The notes under the pieces are model-generated. The model saw only the letters and a list, made by a program, of their open reading frames with translations, did not search any database and had not been told where the DNA came from. Source: Flagellimonas allohymeniacidonis (GTDB lineage Bacteria > Bacteroidota > Bacteroidia > Flavobacteriales > Flavobacteriaceae). From it: DNA of 64,000 nucleotides. Of this stretch, positions 46,392 through 55,032 are shown one piece after another (position 1 is the stretch's first letter; each line of letters begins with the position of its first letter). The stretch is taken from assembly GCF_004296335.1 (NCBI RefSeq), contig NZ_SGIU01000001.1, positions 1,031,290-1,095,289 on the forward strand, read 5' to 3'. The position numbers were made by a program, and so were the translations under genes.

Positions 46392-47168
46392 ATGAAAAGA
46401 ATTTTACCCTTATTACTTTTCCTATTTTCATTTGTTGGTTTTGCACAAGATGGGGATGAGGCCGTGCTGGAAGGCGAAATAACCGCTACGGTGGTCAATG
46501 CCCAATCCAGTTTTCCTATGGAGAGTGTGCACGTCATCAATCTGAATAAAGTGGTAGGAACGATTACCAACCAAAAAGGAAAGTTTACTATCCCGGCTGC
46601 AGTGAACGATACGCTGTATCTTTCTTTCCTCGGATTTAAATCCCAAAAAGTACGGGTGACGAATGATATGTTCAAGTTTGAGAACACCGAAATCGCATTG
46701 ACCGAATTGGCTTATGCCCTTGAGGAGGTTATTGTGAGGCCCTATCAACTGACAGGCTATCTTGAGATCGATGTGAAGAACCTGCCTATTAACAATTCAT
46801 ATCAATATAGCATCTCCGGATTGCCCAAGAGTTATGAAGCAGGCAGCAAAAATCCCAGTGCCGTTACCAAAGTTTTGGGTGCCATATTGAATCCAGCGGA
46901 TTTATTGCGAAACCTTTTTGGGAAAAAACCCAAGCAAATGCGAAAGTTGCGTCAAATGAAAGAGGATGAGGATATTCGAAATCTTTTGGCCTCTAAATTC
47001 GATAGGGAAACGCTCACCGAGCTACTTCAGCTTGACAAAATGGACATCGATGACATTCTCAGTAATTGCAATTACTCCAAGTCCTTTATTCGAACGGCAA
47101 ACGATCTGCAAATCTTGGATGCCATCTCGAGTTGTTATGAGGAATACAAGGTTTTGAACCGAAGATAA
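46392..47168 (+). CDS. Carboxypeptidase-like regulatory domain protein, exported
   Basis: A 258-residue protein with a signal peptide (ending near GFAQ, residue 19), one CarboxypepD_reg-like beta-sandwich (EITATVVNAQSSFPMESVHVINLNKVVGTITNQKGKFTIPAAVNDTLYLSFLGFKSQ) and a C-terminal alpha-helical region (KKPKQMRKLRQMKEDEDIRNLLASKFDRETLTELLQL) of unknown fold. No plug or barrel follows, so it is not a TonB receptor. The layout is common in Bacteroidota and the function is unknown. Confidence 0.85.
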   Translation: MKRILPLLLFLFSFVGFAQDGDEAVLEGEITATVVNAQSSFPMESVHVINLNKVVGTITNQKGKFTIPAAVNDTLYLSFLGFKSQKVRVTNDMFKFENTEIALTELAYALEEVIVRPYQLTGYLEIDVKNLPINNSYQYSISGLPKSYEAGSKNPSAVTKVLGAILNPADLLRNLFGKKPKQMRKLRQMKEDEDIRNLLASKFDRETLTELLQLDKMDIDDILSNCNYSKSFIRTANDLQILDAISSCYEEYKVLNRR

Positions 47169-47268
47169 CACCCACTCCCCTTTTTTTGATGCGCTCCGCG
47201 GATTGGCCATTTTAAATAAATTTTATATTTCGCCTTTCATTTTATAGTTTTAGGCAAAATCCCAACGA

Positions 47269-48951
47269 ATGAAAAAACTACTTACTGTTATGTCCATTAT
47301 CTCCTTTCTTTTTGGTTGTAAAGAACAAAAAGCACCGAAAAAAGATGAACCTATAGTAACAGAAGTTGTGCAGGAAAAAGAAGTCCCTTTCATCTGGGAA
47401 GCAGCCAACGTCTACTTTTTACTTACGGATAGATTCAATAACGGCAATCCAGAGAACGATGTCAACTTTGATAGAACGGAGGAAACTGCAGTTTTGCGTG
47501 GTTTTGAAGGAGGCGATATCCAAGGCATTACCCAAAAAATAGATGAGGGCTATTTTACCGATTTGGGCATCAACGCCATTTGGTTCACTCCCATTGTGGA
47601 ACAAATTCACGGTGCCACCAATGAAGGCACCGGTAATACGTACGCCTATCACGGCTATTGGGCCAAGGATTGGACGGCCGTTGACCCAAACTTTGGCACT
47701 CGGAAAGATCTGGAAAATATGGTGAAAGCAGCGCATTCCAAAGGAATTCGTGTTTTGCTTGATGTCGTGTTGAACCATACGGGTCCGGTCACAGAAAAAG
47801 ACCCGGTTTGGCCTTCAGAATGGGTAAGGACAGGACCAAACTGTGAGTTCACCAATTACGAAAACACCACGGCCTGTACCTTGGTGAACAACCTTCCCGA
47901 TATTCTCACAGAAACCGATGAAGCGGTGGAACTGCCAGATGCCTTGTTGGCCAAATGGAAGGAAGAAGGTCGTTTGAGCCAAGAATTGGATGAACTGCAA
48001 TTATTTTTTGAGCGAACTGGCTATCCAAGGGCGCCAAGGTTTTATATCATCAAATGGCTAACTGATTACATCAATGATTTTGGTGTGGATGGCTTTCGGG
48101 TCGATACAGTGAAGCATGTCAATGAAAACGCATGGGCTGATTTGTACAAGGAAGCCTCTTATGCTTTCGAAACCTGGAAGAAGAAACATCCAGACCAAGT
48201 TTTGGACGACAATGCCTTTTACATGGTCGGAGAAGTATATAACTATGGTATCACTGGTGGGCGCGATTTCGATTTTGGGGACAAAAAAGTCGACTATTTT
48301 GATTATGGGTTTAAGAGCCTTATCAATTTCGACCTCAAGAACGATGCACATAATGGGTATGAGTCTGTTTTCAAAAAATATAGCAAACTTTTGGGCACCA
48401 AACTCAAAGGGAAAAGCGTGTTGAACTATCTTACTTCCCACGATGATGGAAGTCCATTTGACAAAGATCGGCAAAAGCCTTTCTTGACTGCGAACATGCT
48501 GTTATTGGCTCCCGGTGCTTCGCAAGTGTATTATGGTGACGAGACTGCCAGAAGTTTGGTCGTCGAAGGAACCGAAGGGGATGCCACACTGCGTTCCTTT
48601 ATGAATTGGGAAGACTTGGATAGTTTGGAGCACACTAAAAAAATCCACAAACACTGGCAGAAATTAGGCTTGTTCAGAAGGAATCACCCTGCTGTTGGAG
48701 CCGGTATTCACAAGCGGTTGGCCAAATCCCCATATGTATTTTCCAGAAGTTATGTGGATGGGGATTACAAGGACAAAGTCGTCATCGGTTTGGAACTGCC
48801 AAAGGGCAAAAAGTCACTGTGGGTGAAAGGATTTTTCGGAGATGGCACCAAACTATTCGATGCCTATTCAGAAACCGAGGTTATGGTCTCCAACGGCAAA
48901 GTGATTCTTGAAAATGACCATTCCGTTGCACTATTGGAATTAGTGGAATAG
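47269..48951 (+). CDS. GH13 alpha-amylase-family lipoprotein
   Basis: A 560-residue surface or periplasmic glycoside hydrolase. Lipobox FLFGC (Cys17), then a GH13 barrel: VYFLLTDRFNNGNPENDVN, DVVLNHTGP (region I), GFRVDTVKH with nucleophile Asp279 (region II), GEVYNYG with acid/base Glu322 (region III) and SHDDGSPF with Asp392 (region IV). A short beta-domain ends the protein. It likely acts on alpha-glucans or maltodextrins. The genes usual in a starch locus (susC/susD, maltose regulators) are not beside it. Confidence 0.92.
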   Translation: MKKLLTVMSIISFLFGCKEQKAPKKDEPIVTEVVQEKEVPFIWEAANVYFLLTDRFNNGNPENDVNFDRTEETAVLRGFEGGDIQGITQKIDEGYFTDLGINAIWFTPIVEQIHGATNEGTGNTYAYHGYWAKDWTAVDPNFGTRKDLENMVKAAHSKGIRVLLDVVLNHTGPVTEKDPVWPSEWVRTGPNCEFTNYENTTACTLVNNLPDILTETDEAVELPDALLAKWKEEGRLSQELDELQLFFERTGYPRAPRFYIIKWLTDYINDFGVDGFRVDTVKHVNENAWADLYKEASYAFETWKKKHPDQVLDDNAFYMVGEVYNYGITGGRDFDFGDKKVDYFDYGFKSLINFDLKNDAHNGYESVFKKYSKLLGTKLKGKSVLNYLTSHDDGSPFDKDRQKPFLTANMLLLAPGASQVYYGDETARSLVVEGTEGDATLRSFMNWEDLDSLEHTKKIHKHWQKLGLFRRNHPAVGAGIHKRLAKSPYVFSRSYVDGDYKDKVVIGLELPKGKKSLWVKGFFGDGTKLFDAYSETEVMVSNGKVILENDHSVALLELVE

Positions 48952-48953
48952 TT

Positions 48954-49334
48954 TTATTTTCTTGAATGCAGGGCAATCCGGTTTCCTTCGGTGTCCAAAA
49001 AGAGCCCACTATAGCCCACTTCTGGACTAATTTGGGTTTTGGGCTTTAAAATTTTGCCTCCAGAAGCCTCTACCCTATCCAATTCATTTTGAACATCCTC
49101 GCTTGAAAAATAAATGAGAATACCATCCTTGTTGCTGGGTCGATAAAAGTTTTTCTCGTGAATTAACGAGCCTGCCGCTCCTGGCTTTCCCTCTGCCCAG
49201 GGAAACCATCCCATCAACACACCTCCAAAATCTTGCACTTGGATATTGATTTCAAAAATGGCGTCATAGAACTTTTTGGCACGGTCCATATCCTCCACAG
49301 GAATTTCAAACCAGCCTACCATGTTGGATTTCAT
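48954..49334 (-). CDS. VOC family (glyoxalase-like) protein
   Basis: A 126-residue vicinal oxygen chelate protein: NMVGWFEIPVEDMDRAKKFYDAIFEI at the start, LIYFSSEDVQNELDRVEASGGKI in the middle and PEVGYSGLFLDTEGNRIALHSRK at the end, the repeat pattern of VOC proteins. The reaction is unknown. It lies 2 bp after the SRPBCC gene, so the two are cotranscribed, and its 3' end faces the GH13 gene with 2 bp between. Confidence 0.88.
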   Translation of the reverse strand: MKSNMVGWFEIPVEDMDRAKKFYDAIFEINIQVQDFGGVLMGWFPWAEGKPGAAGSLIHEKNFYRPSNKDGILIYFSSEDVQNELDRVEASGGKILKPKTQISPEVGYSGLFLDTEGNRIALHSRK

Positions 49335-49336
49335 AA

Positions 49337-49864
49337 TTATCCTTCTAAGGTTGATTTAAGACTGGAAAGACCTTCTTCGAAATCCTTGCCCACCATTTTA
49401 TCCATGCTCATAAAAAGCATCATAATACTGAACGGAAACTTATTTTTCCCTGAAAAGCCCCAAGTGACCCGAGTTTTGTCAGATGCGACCTCCTCAGTGG
49501 TCAAGTAAGCATCCGAAGTGGATTTCCATGGCTTTAAAAACCTGAGTTCCGACTCAATTCTTTCTCCGTCCACAATTTTTGTGATCTCTTGTTCGCCTTC
49601 ACCAACATCTTTGTTGCCATTCCAATAACTCATGGCCCCAACTTCGCCATCGGTTCCTGTGAACTTTTTCTCCATATTGGGATCCTTCTTGTTCCAGGGC
49701 GACCAGCTATCCTGATTTTTTAAAAATCTGAGATTATTGAATACCTCATTCTTCGGTTTGCCAATCTCTATGGACCTGGAAACGTTATAGGTCTTCGGTG
49801 CAATCAACCCAAGAAAAAGGATTAAAAGCAAAATTCCCGCTAAAATGTAAAGTAGTGTAGTCAT
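49337..49864 (-). CDS. SRPBCC/START-like protein with membrane anchor
   Basis: A 175-residue protein with one N-terminal membrane helix (LLYILAGILLLILFLGLI) and a polyketide-cyclase/START-like fold: NVSRSIEIGKPKNEVFNNLRFLKNQDSWSPW and TRVTWGFSGKNKFPFS followed by the long C-terminal helix DKMVGKDFEEGLSSLKSTLEG. It binds a hydrophobic ligand in principle; the ligand is unknown. Paired with the VOC gene. Confidence 0.85.
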   Translation of the reverse strand: MTTLLYILAGILLLILFLGLIAPKTYNVSRSIEIGKPKNEVFNNLRFLKNQDSWSPWNKKDPNMEKKFTGTDGEVGAMSYWNGNKDVGEGEQEITKIVDGERIESELRFLKPWKSTSDAYLTTEEVASDKTRVTWGFSGKNKFPFSIMMLFMSMDKMVGKDFEEGLSSLKSTLEG

Positions 49865-49903
49865 TTGTTTTTTAATTGGTTAACCCTTAAAAATACTAAA
49901 ACT

Positions 49904-50557
49904 TTAGTCAGATAGGTATCTGCTGATAATTCCTTCCACGTTTTTGATGGATTTCTTGGTCCAATCCAGCCTCTTTTCTAGGATTTCAATATCGGAAAGC
50001 TGCCAATCCAGGTCAGAATTCCGTAGCTGTTGGGTCAATTTTTGAAGAATAATGGCGGCTGACACCGAAATGTTCAGGCTTTCAGAAAAGCCTACCATAG
50101 GAATCTTTAAGTAACCATCGGCCTTTTTCAAGACTTCATCACTCAAGCCTTCTTTTTCAGTTCCAAAAAAAAGAACGGTTTTGGAATCGAGCTTAAAATC
50201 AGAAAGAAGACAAGAATCGTCGTGGGGAGTGGTCGCAATAATTTGATAGTCGTTTTCCCGTAAATGATCAATACATTCGGTGGTTGTTCCGTAGCGATTT
50301 ACATCTACCCATTGCTCGGCACCCATTGCAATGTTTTTATCCAGTCGTTTTCCAAAACGATCTTCTATGACATGCACATCTTGGACACCAAAGGCGTCAC
50401 AACTACGAAGAACCGCACTGGTATTGTGCAATTGGAAGACATCCTCTATGGCAACGCTTAAAAACCGCGTGCGCAAGGACAATACCTCTAAAAACCGATG
50501 CTTCCTTTCTTCAGTCAGAAATCCTTCCAAATAGGTCAACAAATCGTTTTGAAACAT
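49904..50557 (-). CDS. SpoU-family RNA 2'-O-methyltransferase (TrmH-like)
   Basis: A 217-residue SPOUT methylase: FLSVAIEDVFQLHNTSAVLRSCDAFGVQDVHVIE (motif 1 with the conserved N and R), FFGTEKEGLS (motif 2) and IPMVGFSESLNISVSAAIIL (motif 3). This is the arrangement of TrmH, which methylates G18 of tRNA. The ATG at 50557 is used; the frame extends 60 bp further without support. Divergent from the sirtuin with 45 bp between. Confidence 0.92.
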   Translation of the reverse strand: MFQNDLLTYLEGFLTEERKHRFLEVLSLRTRFLSVAIEDVFQLHNTSAVLRSCDAFGVQDVHVIEDRFGKRLDKNIAMGAEQWVDVNRYGTTTECIDHLRENDYQIIATTPHDDSCLLSDFKLDSKTVLFFGTEKEGLSDEVLKKADGYLKIPMVGFSESLNISVSAAIILQKLTQQLRNSDLDWQLSDIEILEKRLDWTKKSIKNVEGIISRYLSD

Positions 50558-50602
50558 AAATAACAAGATAGCAAAAATTGAATTCCTTACTTTTAAACTA
50601 TA

Positions 50603-51304
50603 ATGGCCAAAAAACAAAAAATTGTAGTACTCACTGGTGCCGGTATGAGCGCCGAAAGCGGACTCAAGACCTTTAGGGACTCGAATGGTCTGTGGGAGGG
50701 GTACGATGTCATGGAAGTTGCCTCACCCCAGGGTTTTGCAAGAAACCCAGAGTTGGTTCTTGAATTCTACAATCAGCGACGGAGGCAATTATTGGAGGTC
50801 AGTCCGAATGCAGGTCATAATGCATTGGTACAACTCGAGGCGCATTACGATGTCAGTGTTGTTACACAAAATGTGGATAATTTACACGAACAGGCCGGTA
50901 GTTCGCACGTGGTTCATTTACATGGCGAACTTCTTAAGGTTCGAAGTACGATCAACGAAAACTACGTCTTGGACTGGAAACAGGATCTTGTTTTAGGTGA
51001 TTTGGATGAACAAGGACATCAATTACGACCCCATATTGTGTGGTTTGGGGAAATGGTCCCCATGTTGCAAACTGCGGCTTACATTACCCAACAGGCCGAC
51101 ATCTTGATCATTATAGGAACCTCGATGCAAGTTTATCCTGCAGCCAGTTTGATTCATTACGTAAATACCGGGACACCGATTTACTTTGTGGACCCCAAAC
51201 CAAGTGTGAATCCGATGGATTTCCAAAACTTGACCATTATCTCCTCCACGGCTGCTGAAGGTGTTCCTAGTTTGGTATCTGAGCTATCTGGTAAAGCGCT
51301 CTAG
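50603..51304 (+). CDS. Sir2-type NAD-dependent deacylase without zinc cysteines
   Basis: A 233-residue sirtuin. NAD-binding GAGMSAESGLKTFRD (12-26), TQNVDNLH (88-95), catalytic His107 in HLHGELLKV, and Tyr56-x-x-Arg59 in EFYNQRRRQ, the pair that marks CobB/SIRT5-like desuccinylases. The usual zinc ribbon with four cysteines between HG and RPHIVWFGE is replaced by a short 30-residue stretch with no Cys, and the whole protein has none. It likely removes acyl groups from lysine with NAD, unless this loss affects stability. The 3' end overlaps the haem-binding gene by 38 bp. Confidence 0.92.
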   Translation: MAKKQKIVVLTGAGMSAESGLKTFRDSNGLWEGYDVMEVASPQGFARNPELVLEFYNQRRRQLLEVSPNAGHNALVQLEAHYDVSVVTQNVDNLHEQAGSSHVVHLHGELLKVRSTINENYVLDWKQDLVLGDLDEQGHQLRPHIVWFGEMVPMLQTAAYITQQADILIIIGTSMQVYPAASLIHYVNTGTPIYFVDPKPSVNPMDFQNLTIISSTAAEGVPSLVSELSGKAL

Positions 51305-51740
51305 TCTTTTTCGCCCAGTCCATGAGGGCTTTCTTTTGTTCTTGGGTCAGTCGAGCCTCTTTATGGGTCCAAGTATATTCCTTTAAAGGCATTTCGCCTT
51401 CTTCCACTTCTTCAACAAGTTCTTCCAGCTTATGATCTTTCTTTTTGGCCGAATAGTTTTCCCATTCCGAAAAGTCCAAATGTTCCTTTCCTTCATCTAC
51501 ATGGCCATCAATCCAATAGGAAACAGGAGCAATGTTGTTGTACCAAGGATACTCGGTATGGGCCGTGTGACAATCATAACAGGCCGATTCCAATATTTGC
51601 TGCACTTCGGCACTGGGTTGGGTTTCTTTTTCAAAAGCGGCTACATAATCTCCTGATGCTCTATTTTTTTCAGGGCGATAAAACTGCATTCCCACTAAAA
51701 TAACCAAGAGGGCTATTGCTATTTTTTTTGCTATTTTCAT
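51267..51740 (-). CDS. Haem-binding domain protein (CxxCH), membrane-anchored
   Basis: A 157-residue protein with an N-terminal helix (IAKKIAIALLVILVGMQFYRP), then a haem-attachment site CYDCH and the family sequence TEYPWYNNIAPVSYWIDGHVDEGKEHLDFSEW, ending with LTQEQKKALMDWAKKTR. It matches the Haem_bd domain family of Bacteroidota. It may be involved in electron transfer or redox sensing in the periplasm. GTG at 51743 is an alternative start one codon earlier. It is divergent from the 190-residue gene and tail-to-tail with the sirtuin. Confidence 0.9.
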   Translation of the reverse strand: MKIAKKIAIALLVILVGMQFYRPEKNRASGDYVAAFEKETQPSAEVQQILESACYDCHTAHTEYPWYNNIAPVSYWIDGHVDEGKEHLDFSEWENYSAKKKDHKLEELVEEVEEGEMPLKEYTWTHKEARLTQEQKKALMDWAKKTRALYQIAQIPN

Positions 51741-51772
51741 CACTTGGGTGTTTCCGTAAAAATATAGTTTTT

Positions 51773-52345
51773 GTGACTGAACAGCAATTACATGTTCGAT
51801 TAAATGAAGGCAGATTGTCCAAGGGCAAAATTAATGGGTTGGTCAATGAATTGACCCAGTGGCCCGAGCTCACCGGAAGTTTAATTCTGTTTGTTTTTGA
51901 GGAGGACAAATCTGACTCCTTCAACGCCAGTTGGGTGCTAGATCATCTGATGCGCAAAAAGCTGGTTTACATAGTGCCACATATGGATGTTTTTACCAAA
52001 GGTTTGCAATCAATGAGCTCAGAATCGTGTATCCGACCCATGGCGCACATTTGTCAGATGGTGACCGAGGTCTACTTCAAAAAGAAAGATGTTGCCTTTA
52101 GGAAACATGTAACCGAGGAACAATTGGACCGCATTTTAACTTGTTGTTTTGACTGGCTTATCGGTAATCACAAAATTGCCGCCAAGGTATTCTCGATGAC
52201 CAGTCTTTTTTATTTGGGTCAAAAATTTGATTGGGTACATCCTGAACTTAAATTGGTATTGCAAGATACCATTGGGGAAGGCACCGCTGGTTATAAGAAC
52301 AGAGCCAAGAAAACCTTGGATAAGCTCGTTGCCATGGGGCACTAA
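51773..52345 (+). CDS. Helical protein upstream of purB
   Basis: I do not recognise a domain. The 190-residue protein starts at a GTG (VTEQQLHVRLNEGRLSKGKINGLVNEL); an earlier TTG at 51716 would overlap the divergent haem-binding gene. It is alpha-helical and HEAT-like in pattern: SSESCIRPMAHICQMVTEVYFKKK and WLIGNHKIAAKVFSMTSLFYLGQKFDW. No catalytic motif or signal. It is followed after 45 bp by purB, which has its own promoter; the gene order with purB appears in other Flavobacteria as I recall. Confidence 0.72.
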   Translation: MTEQQLHVRLNEGRLSKGKINGLVNELTQWPELTGSLILFVFEEDKSDSFNASWVLDHLMRKKLVYIVPHMDVFTKGLQSMSSESCIRPMAHICQMVTEVYFKKKDVAFRKHVTEEQLDRILTCCFDWLIGNHKIAAKVFSMTSLFYLGQKFDWVHPELKLVLQDTIGEGTAGYKNRAKKTLDKLVAMGH

Positions 52346-52361
52346 ACTCTTGAAGTTTAAG

Positions 52362-52369
52362 TATCTTTG
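52362..52369 (+). promoter_or_regulatory. -7 box for purB
   Basis: TATCTTTG (TAnnTTTG), ending 21 bp before the purB ATG at 52391; no good -33 element. Confidence 0.5.
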
Positions 52370-52390
52370 CCTCTTTAAAAGAAAAACCAA

Positions 52391-53734
52391 ATGTCCTTGA
52401 CTTCCTTAACTGCCATTTCACCTATAGATGGAAGGTATAGCAGCAAAACCAAAACACTTCAAAATTATTTTTCTGAGGAGGCATTGATTCGCTATCGGGT
52501 ACATGTTGAAATTGAATATTTTATAGCCCTTTGCGAAATTCCACTGCCCCAATTGGCAGATTTTGATTCATCCAAATTCGAAGATCTACAAAGGATTTAT
52601 TTGGAATTCAGTACTGAGGACGCCCAAGCCATCAAGGAAATTGAAAAAACTACCAACCACGACGTAAAAGCGGTTGAGTATTTCATCAAACAACAATTTG
52701 ATGCTTTAGGTTTTGATAAATATAAAGAGTTCATCCACTTCGGGCTTACTTCGCAAGACATTAATAATACAGCCATACCGCTTTCCATAAAGGAAGCCAT
52801 GAACGAGGTTTATGTGCCTTTGTATTTTGAGGTTTTTGAGAAATTGAAGGATTTGGCGAAAGAATGGGAAAATATCCCCATGCTGGCCAGGACCCATGGT
52901 CAACCAGCCTCCCCCACTCGACTAGGAAAGGAAATCGAGGTGTTTGTGGAACGTTTGAAAGAACAATTCAATTTATTGAACGATATTCCCAGTGCTGCCA
53001 AGTTCGGTGGTGCAACCGGGAATTACAATGCGCATAAGGTTGCCTATCCAAATATTGATTGGAAAGCGTTTGGAAAACAGTTTGTTCAGGAAAAGCTAGG
53101 GCTGCACCATTCATTTCCCACCACCCAAATTGAGCATTATGATCATATGGCTGCCTTGTTCGATACTTTGAAACGAATCAATACCATATATATCGATTTG
53201 AACAGGGATGTATGGACTTATATCTCGATGGATTATTTCAAACAAAAAATCAAGAAGGGAGAAATCGGGTCATCAGCAATGCCCCATAAGGTCAACCCTA
53301 TCGATTTTGAGAATTCTGAGGGAAATTTGGGCTTGGCAAACGCCGTTTTTGAACATTTGTCCGCAAAACTTCCCATTTCGAGACTACAACGTGATCTTAC
53401 CGACAGTACAGTACTTCGTAATGTTGGGGTTCCTTTTGCCCACACTTTGGTCGGGTTTCAATCCACCTTAAAAGGTTTGAACAAATTGGTATTGAATGCG
53501 GAAAAGTTTGAACAGGATTTAGAGAATAATTGGGCCGTAGTGGCGGAAGCTATTCAGACCATTCTGCGAAGAGAGGGGTATCCCAATCCGTACGAAGCCC
53601 TAAAGGGCTTGACGCGAACCAATGAAAAAATAACCCAAATTACCATTGGTGAGTTCATCAATACGCTTGAGGTATCTGATGATATCAAAAAGGAACTTAA
53701 AAAAATTACCCCGGCGAATTATACCGGGGTATAG
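52391..53734 (+). CDS. purB: Adenylosuccinate lyase PurB
   Basis: PurB (447 residues) acts twice in purine synthesis (SAICAR cleavage and adenylosuccinate to AMP). Family blocks: ISPIDGRYSSKTKTLQNYFSE, TNHDVKAVEYFIKQQ, HFGLTSQDINNTAIPL, ARTHGQPASPTRLGKE and the signature loop GSSAMPHKVNPIDFENSEGN. It ends in a hairpin that overlaps the last codons. It lies 45 bp after the helical gene. Confidence 0.97.
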   Translation: MSLTSLTAISPIDGRYSSKTKTLQNYFSEEALIRYRVHVEIEYFIALCEIPLPQLADFDSSKFEDLQRIYLEFSTEDAQAIKEIEKTTNHDVKAVEYFIKQQFDALGFDKYKEFIHFGLTSQDINNTAIPLSIKEAMNEVYVPLYFEVFEKLKDLAKEWENIPMLARTHGQPASPTRLGKEIEVFVERLKEQFNLLNDIPSAAKFGGATGNYNAHKVAYPNIDWKAFGKQFVQEKLGLHHSFPTTQIEHYDHMAALFDTLKRINTIYIDLNRDVWTYISMDYFKQKIKKGEIGSSAMPHKVNPIDFENSEGNLGLANAVFEHLSAKLPISRLQRDLTDSTVLRNVGVPFAHTLVGFQSTLKGLNKLVLNAEKFEQDLENNWAVVAEAIQTILRREGYPNPYEALKGLTRTNEKITQITIGEFINTLEVSDDIKKELKKITPANYTGV

Positions 53735-53736
53735 TT
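53708..53736 (+). terminator. Terminator hairpin overlapping the purB stop
   Basis: ACCCCGG (53708-53714) pairs with CCGGGGT (53724-53730) around nine bases; the stem covers the last codons and most of the stop region, then ATAGTTTT follows. The T tract is short. Confidence 0.6.
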
Positions 53737-53755
53737 TTGGTCGAACTCTAATTCT

Positions 53756-54361
53756 TTATTCCCTAACAGGTATCATATTGGAGGTATCCACAGGAAAACT
53801 ATCATATTTATTATACAGCTTTAGATACTTTTTAGGGTCAATAGGTACTTCGCTCAAGGTTTCGTGTAAACCTTTAAAAAAGCCTTCGCGTTTTTCAGCC
53901 GGATTAAATAACAATAATAATTGAACTGTCTCTTCGGTATCATTTCTGAATCCGTGTGGGCTGAACCTAGGAACATATGCCACGGTTCCCGATTCAGCTT
54001 TTTGTTTTGTATCTCCAATTTCAATAGTAAGCGTGCCTTTGGTAACAATAAAGGTTTCATCCATAAAACGATGATAATGCAACTTGGCCCCAATAGCTTT
54101 GGGAGGAAGCGTTATTTCATATACTCCTAGTTGATTATTGGATAGCTCACTTGTCACTTTAAAGGTGACTGACATGCCATTTATATGTAGACTTTCTCCT
54201 TCCTCAGGATAAATGATACTGGCATTGTTAACCAGTTCGTCCTCAAAATAATTTGGTTCTTTTTTCATATTGTATGTTGTTTTTTGACTTAAAAGAAATT
54301 TTGGGTGCATTAACAGTATAGGTCCCCATCCCATCCATTTTATAAACTCTTTTCGAATCAT
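53756..54361 (-). CDS. Cupin domain protein, probable ECF41 target
   Basis: A 201-residue protein with a beta-barrel cupin core: GAKLHYHRFMDETFIVTKGTLTIEIGD is cupin motif 1 (two His and Glu as likely metal ligands) and YVPRFSPHGFRNDTEETVQLLLLFNP is motif 2. The N-terminal 30 residues are hydrophobic with MIRKEFIKWMGWGPILLMHP. It may bind a metal and a small ligand. The start overlaps the azoR stop by 4 bp, so it is translated from the azoR message and likely under the same ECF41 promoter. Confidence 0.86.
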   Translation of the reverse strand: MIRKEFIKWMGWGPILLMHPKFLLSQKTTYNMKKEPNYFEDELVNNASIIYPEEGESLHINGMSVTFKVTSELSNNQLGVYEITLPPKAIGAKLHYHRFMDETFIVTKGTLTIEIGDTKQKAESGTVAYVPRFSPHGFRNDTEETVQLLLLFNPAEKREGFFKGLHETLSEVPIDPKKYLKLYNKYDSFPVDTSNMIPVRE

Positions 54362-54975
54362 AGCATCATGAGTTCTTTTCGTATGCTGTCCTTTTGTACC
54401 CTTAGGTTATTTTCAAGAAGATTGGGATGTGCCGTTGCTTCTAGAGAGAAAATCGCCTTCAGTTTTAGACCCATAAAACCAAAAATGGACTTCAAATAGG
54501 GTTCTTGAAAATCAAGTGCTTCCATGGAAGTACCCTTATAGGTTTCTCCTTTGGTAGTGATTATGTATGCTGCTTCACTATCGAGAAGCCCCTTATAACT
54601 ACCATCCTCACTTACGCTAAAGGTATATCCTGACCTAACGATATGGTCTAAATAGGATTTTAATGTGGATGGAACATTTAAATTATAAAGTGGACTGCTA
54701 ATTAAAACATGGTCGGCAGATTGTAATTCTTCAATCAATGCATCTGACAATGCAACCGCAAGTTTATTATTTCCCGTTTGCTCTGACTTCGGGATGTGAA
54801 AGGCTTGAACGGTTTCATTTTGTAAATGTGGAATTTGAGTATTGGTCAAATCCCTATAAAGCACTTCTCCTCCGGGGTACTTCTTTTTCCAGTTTATTTC
54901 AAAAAAATCAGCAAGTGCCCTTGAATGTGAGCCTTCTTTTCTTAGGCTAGCATCTATTCTTAACAATGTTTTCAT
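54358..54975 (-). CDS. azoR: FMN-dependent NADH azoreductase/quinone reductase
   Basis: A 205-residue flavodoxin-fold oxidoreductase of the AzoR type: MKTLLRIDASLRKEGSHSRALADFF (FMN phosphate site), LISSPLYNLNVPSTLKSYLDHIVRSGYTF (AzoR core) and the SEDGSYKGLLDSEAAYIITTKG segment. It reduces quinones or azo bonds with NADH, a typical quinone or electrophile stress enzyme. It is preceded, 27 nt before the start, by a promoter nearly identical to that of the ECF41-like sigma gene next door. Confidence 0.91.
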   Translation of the reverse strand: MKTLLRIDASLRKEGSHSRALADFFEINWKKKYPGGEVLYRDLTNTQIPHLQNETVQAFHIPKSEQTGNNKLAVALSDALIEELQSADHVLISSPLYNLNVPSTLKSYLDHIVRSGYTFSVSEDGSYKGLLDSEAAYIITTKGETYKGTSMEALDFQEPYLKSIFGFMGLKLKAIFSLEATAHPNLLENNLRVQKDSIRKELMML

Positions 54976-55001
54976 CTATTGAATTTTAGGTTCAACAGAA
55001 T

Positions 55002-55028
55002 GACAAATTCAATAGGGAAAACGTGACG
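55002..55028 (-). promoter_or_regulatory. Predicted ECF41-type promoter of azoR-cupin
   Basis: On the minus strand CGTCACG (55028-55022), 16 bp, TGTC (55005-55002). The last base lies 27 nt before the azoR ATG. It differs from the remembered ECF41 consensus (TGTCACA-N16-CGTC) at three positions and from the sigma gene promoter at only one of the eleven box positions; the identity continues into the spacer (GTCACGTTTT) and past the second box (TTTGTCA versus ATTGTCA). Confidence 0.68.
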
Positions 55029-55032
55029 TGCT

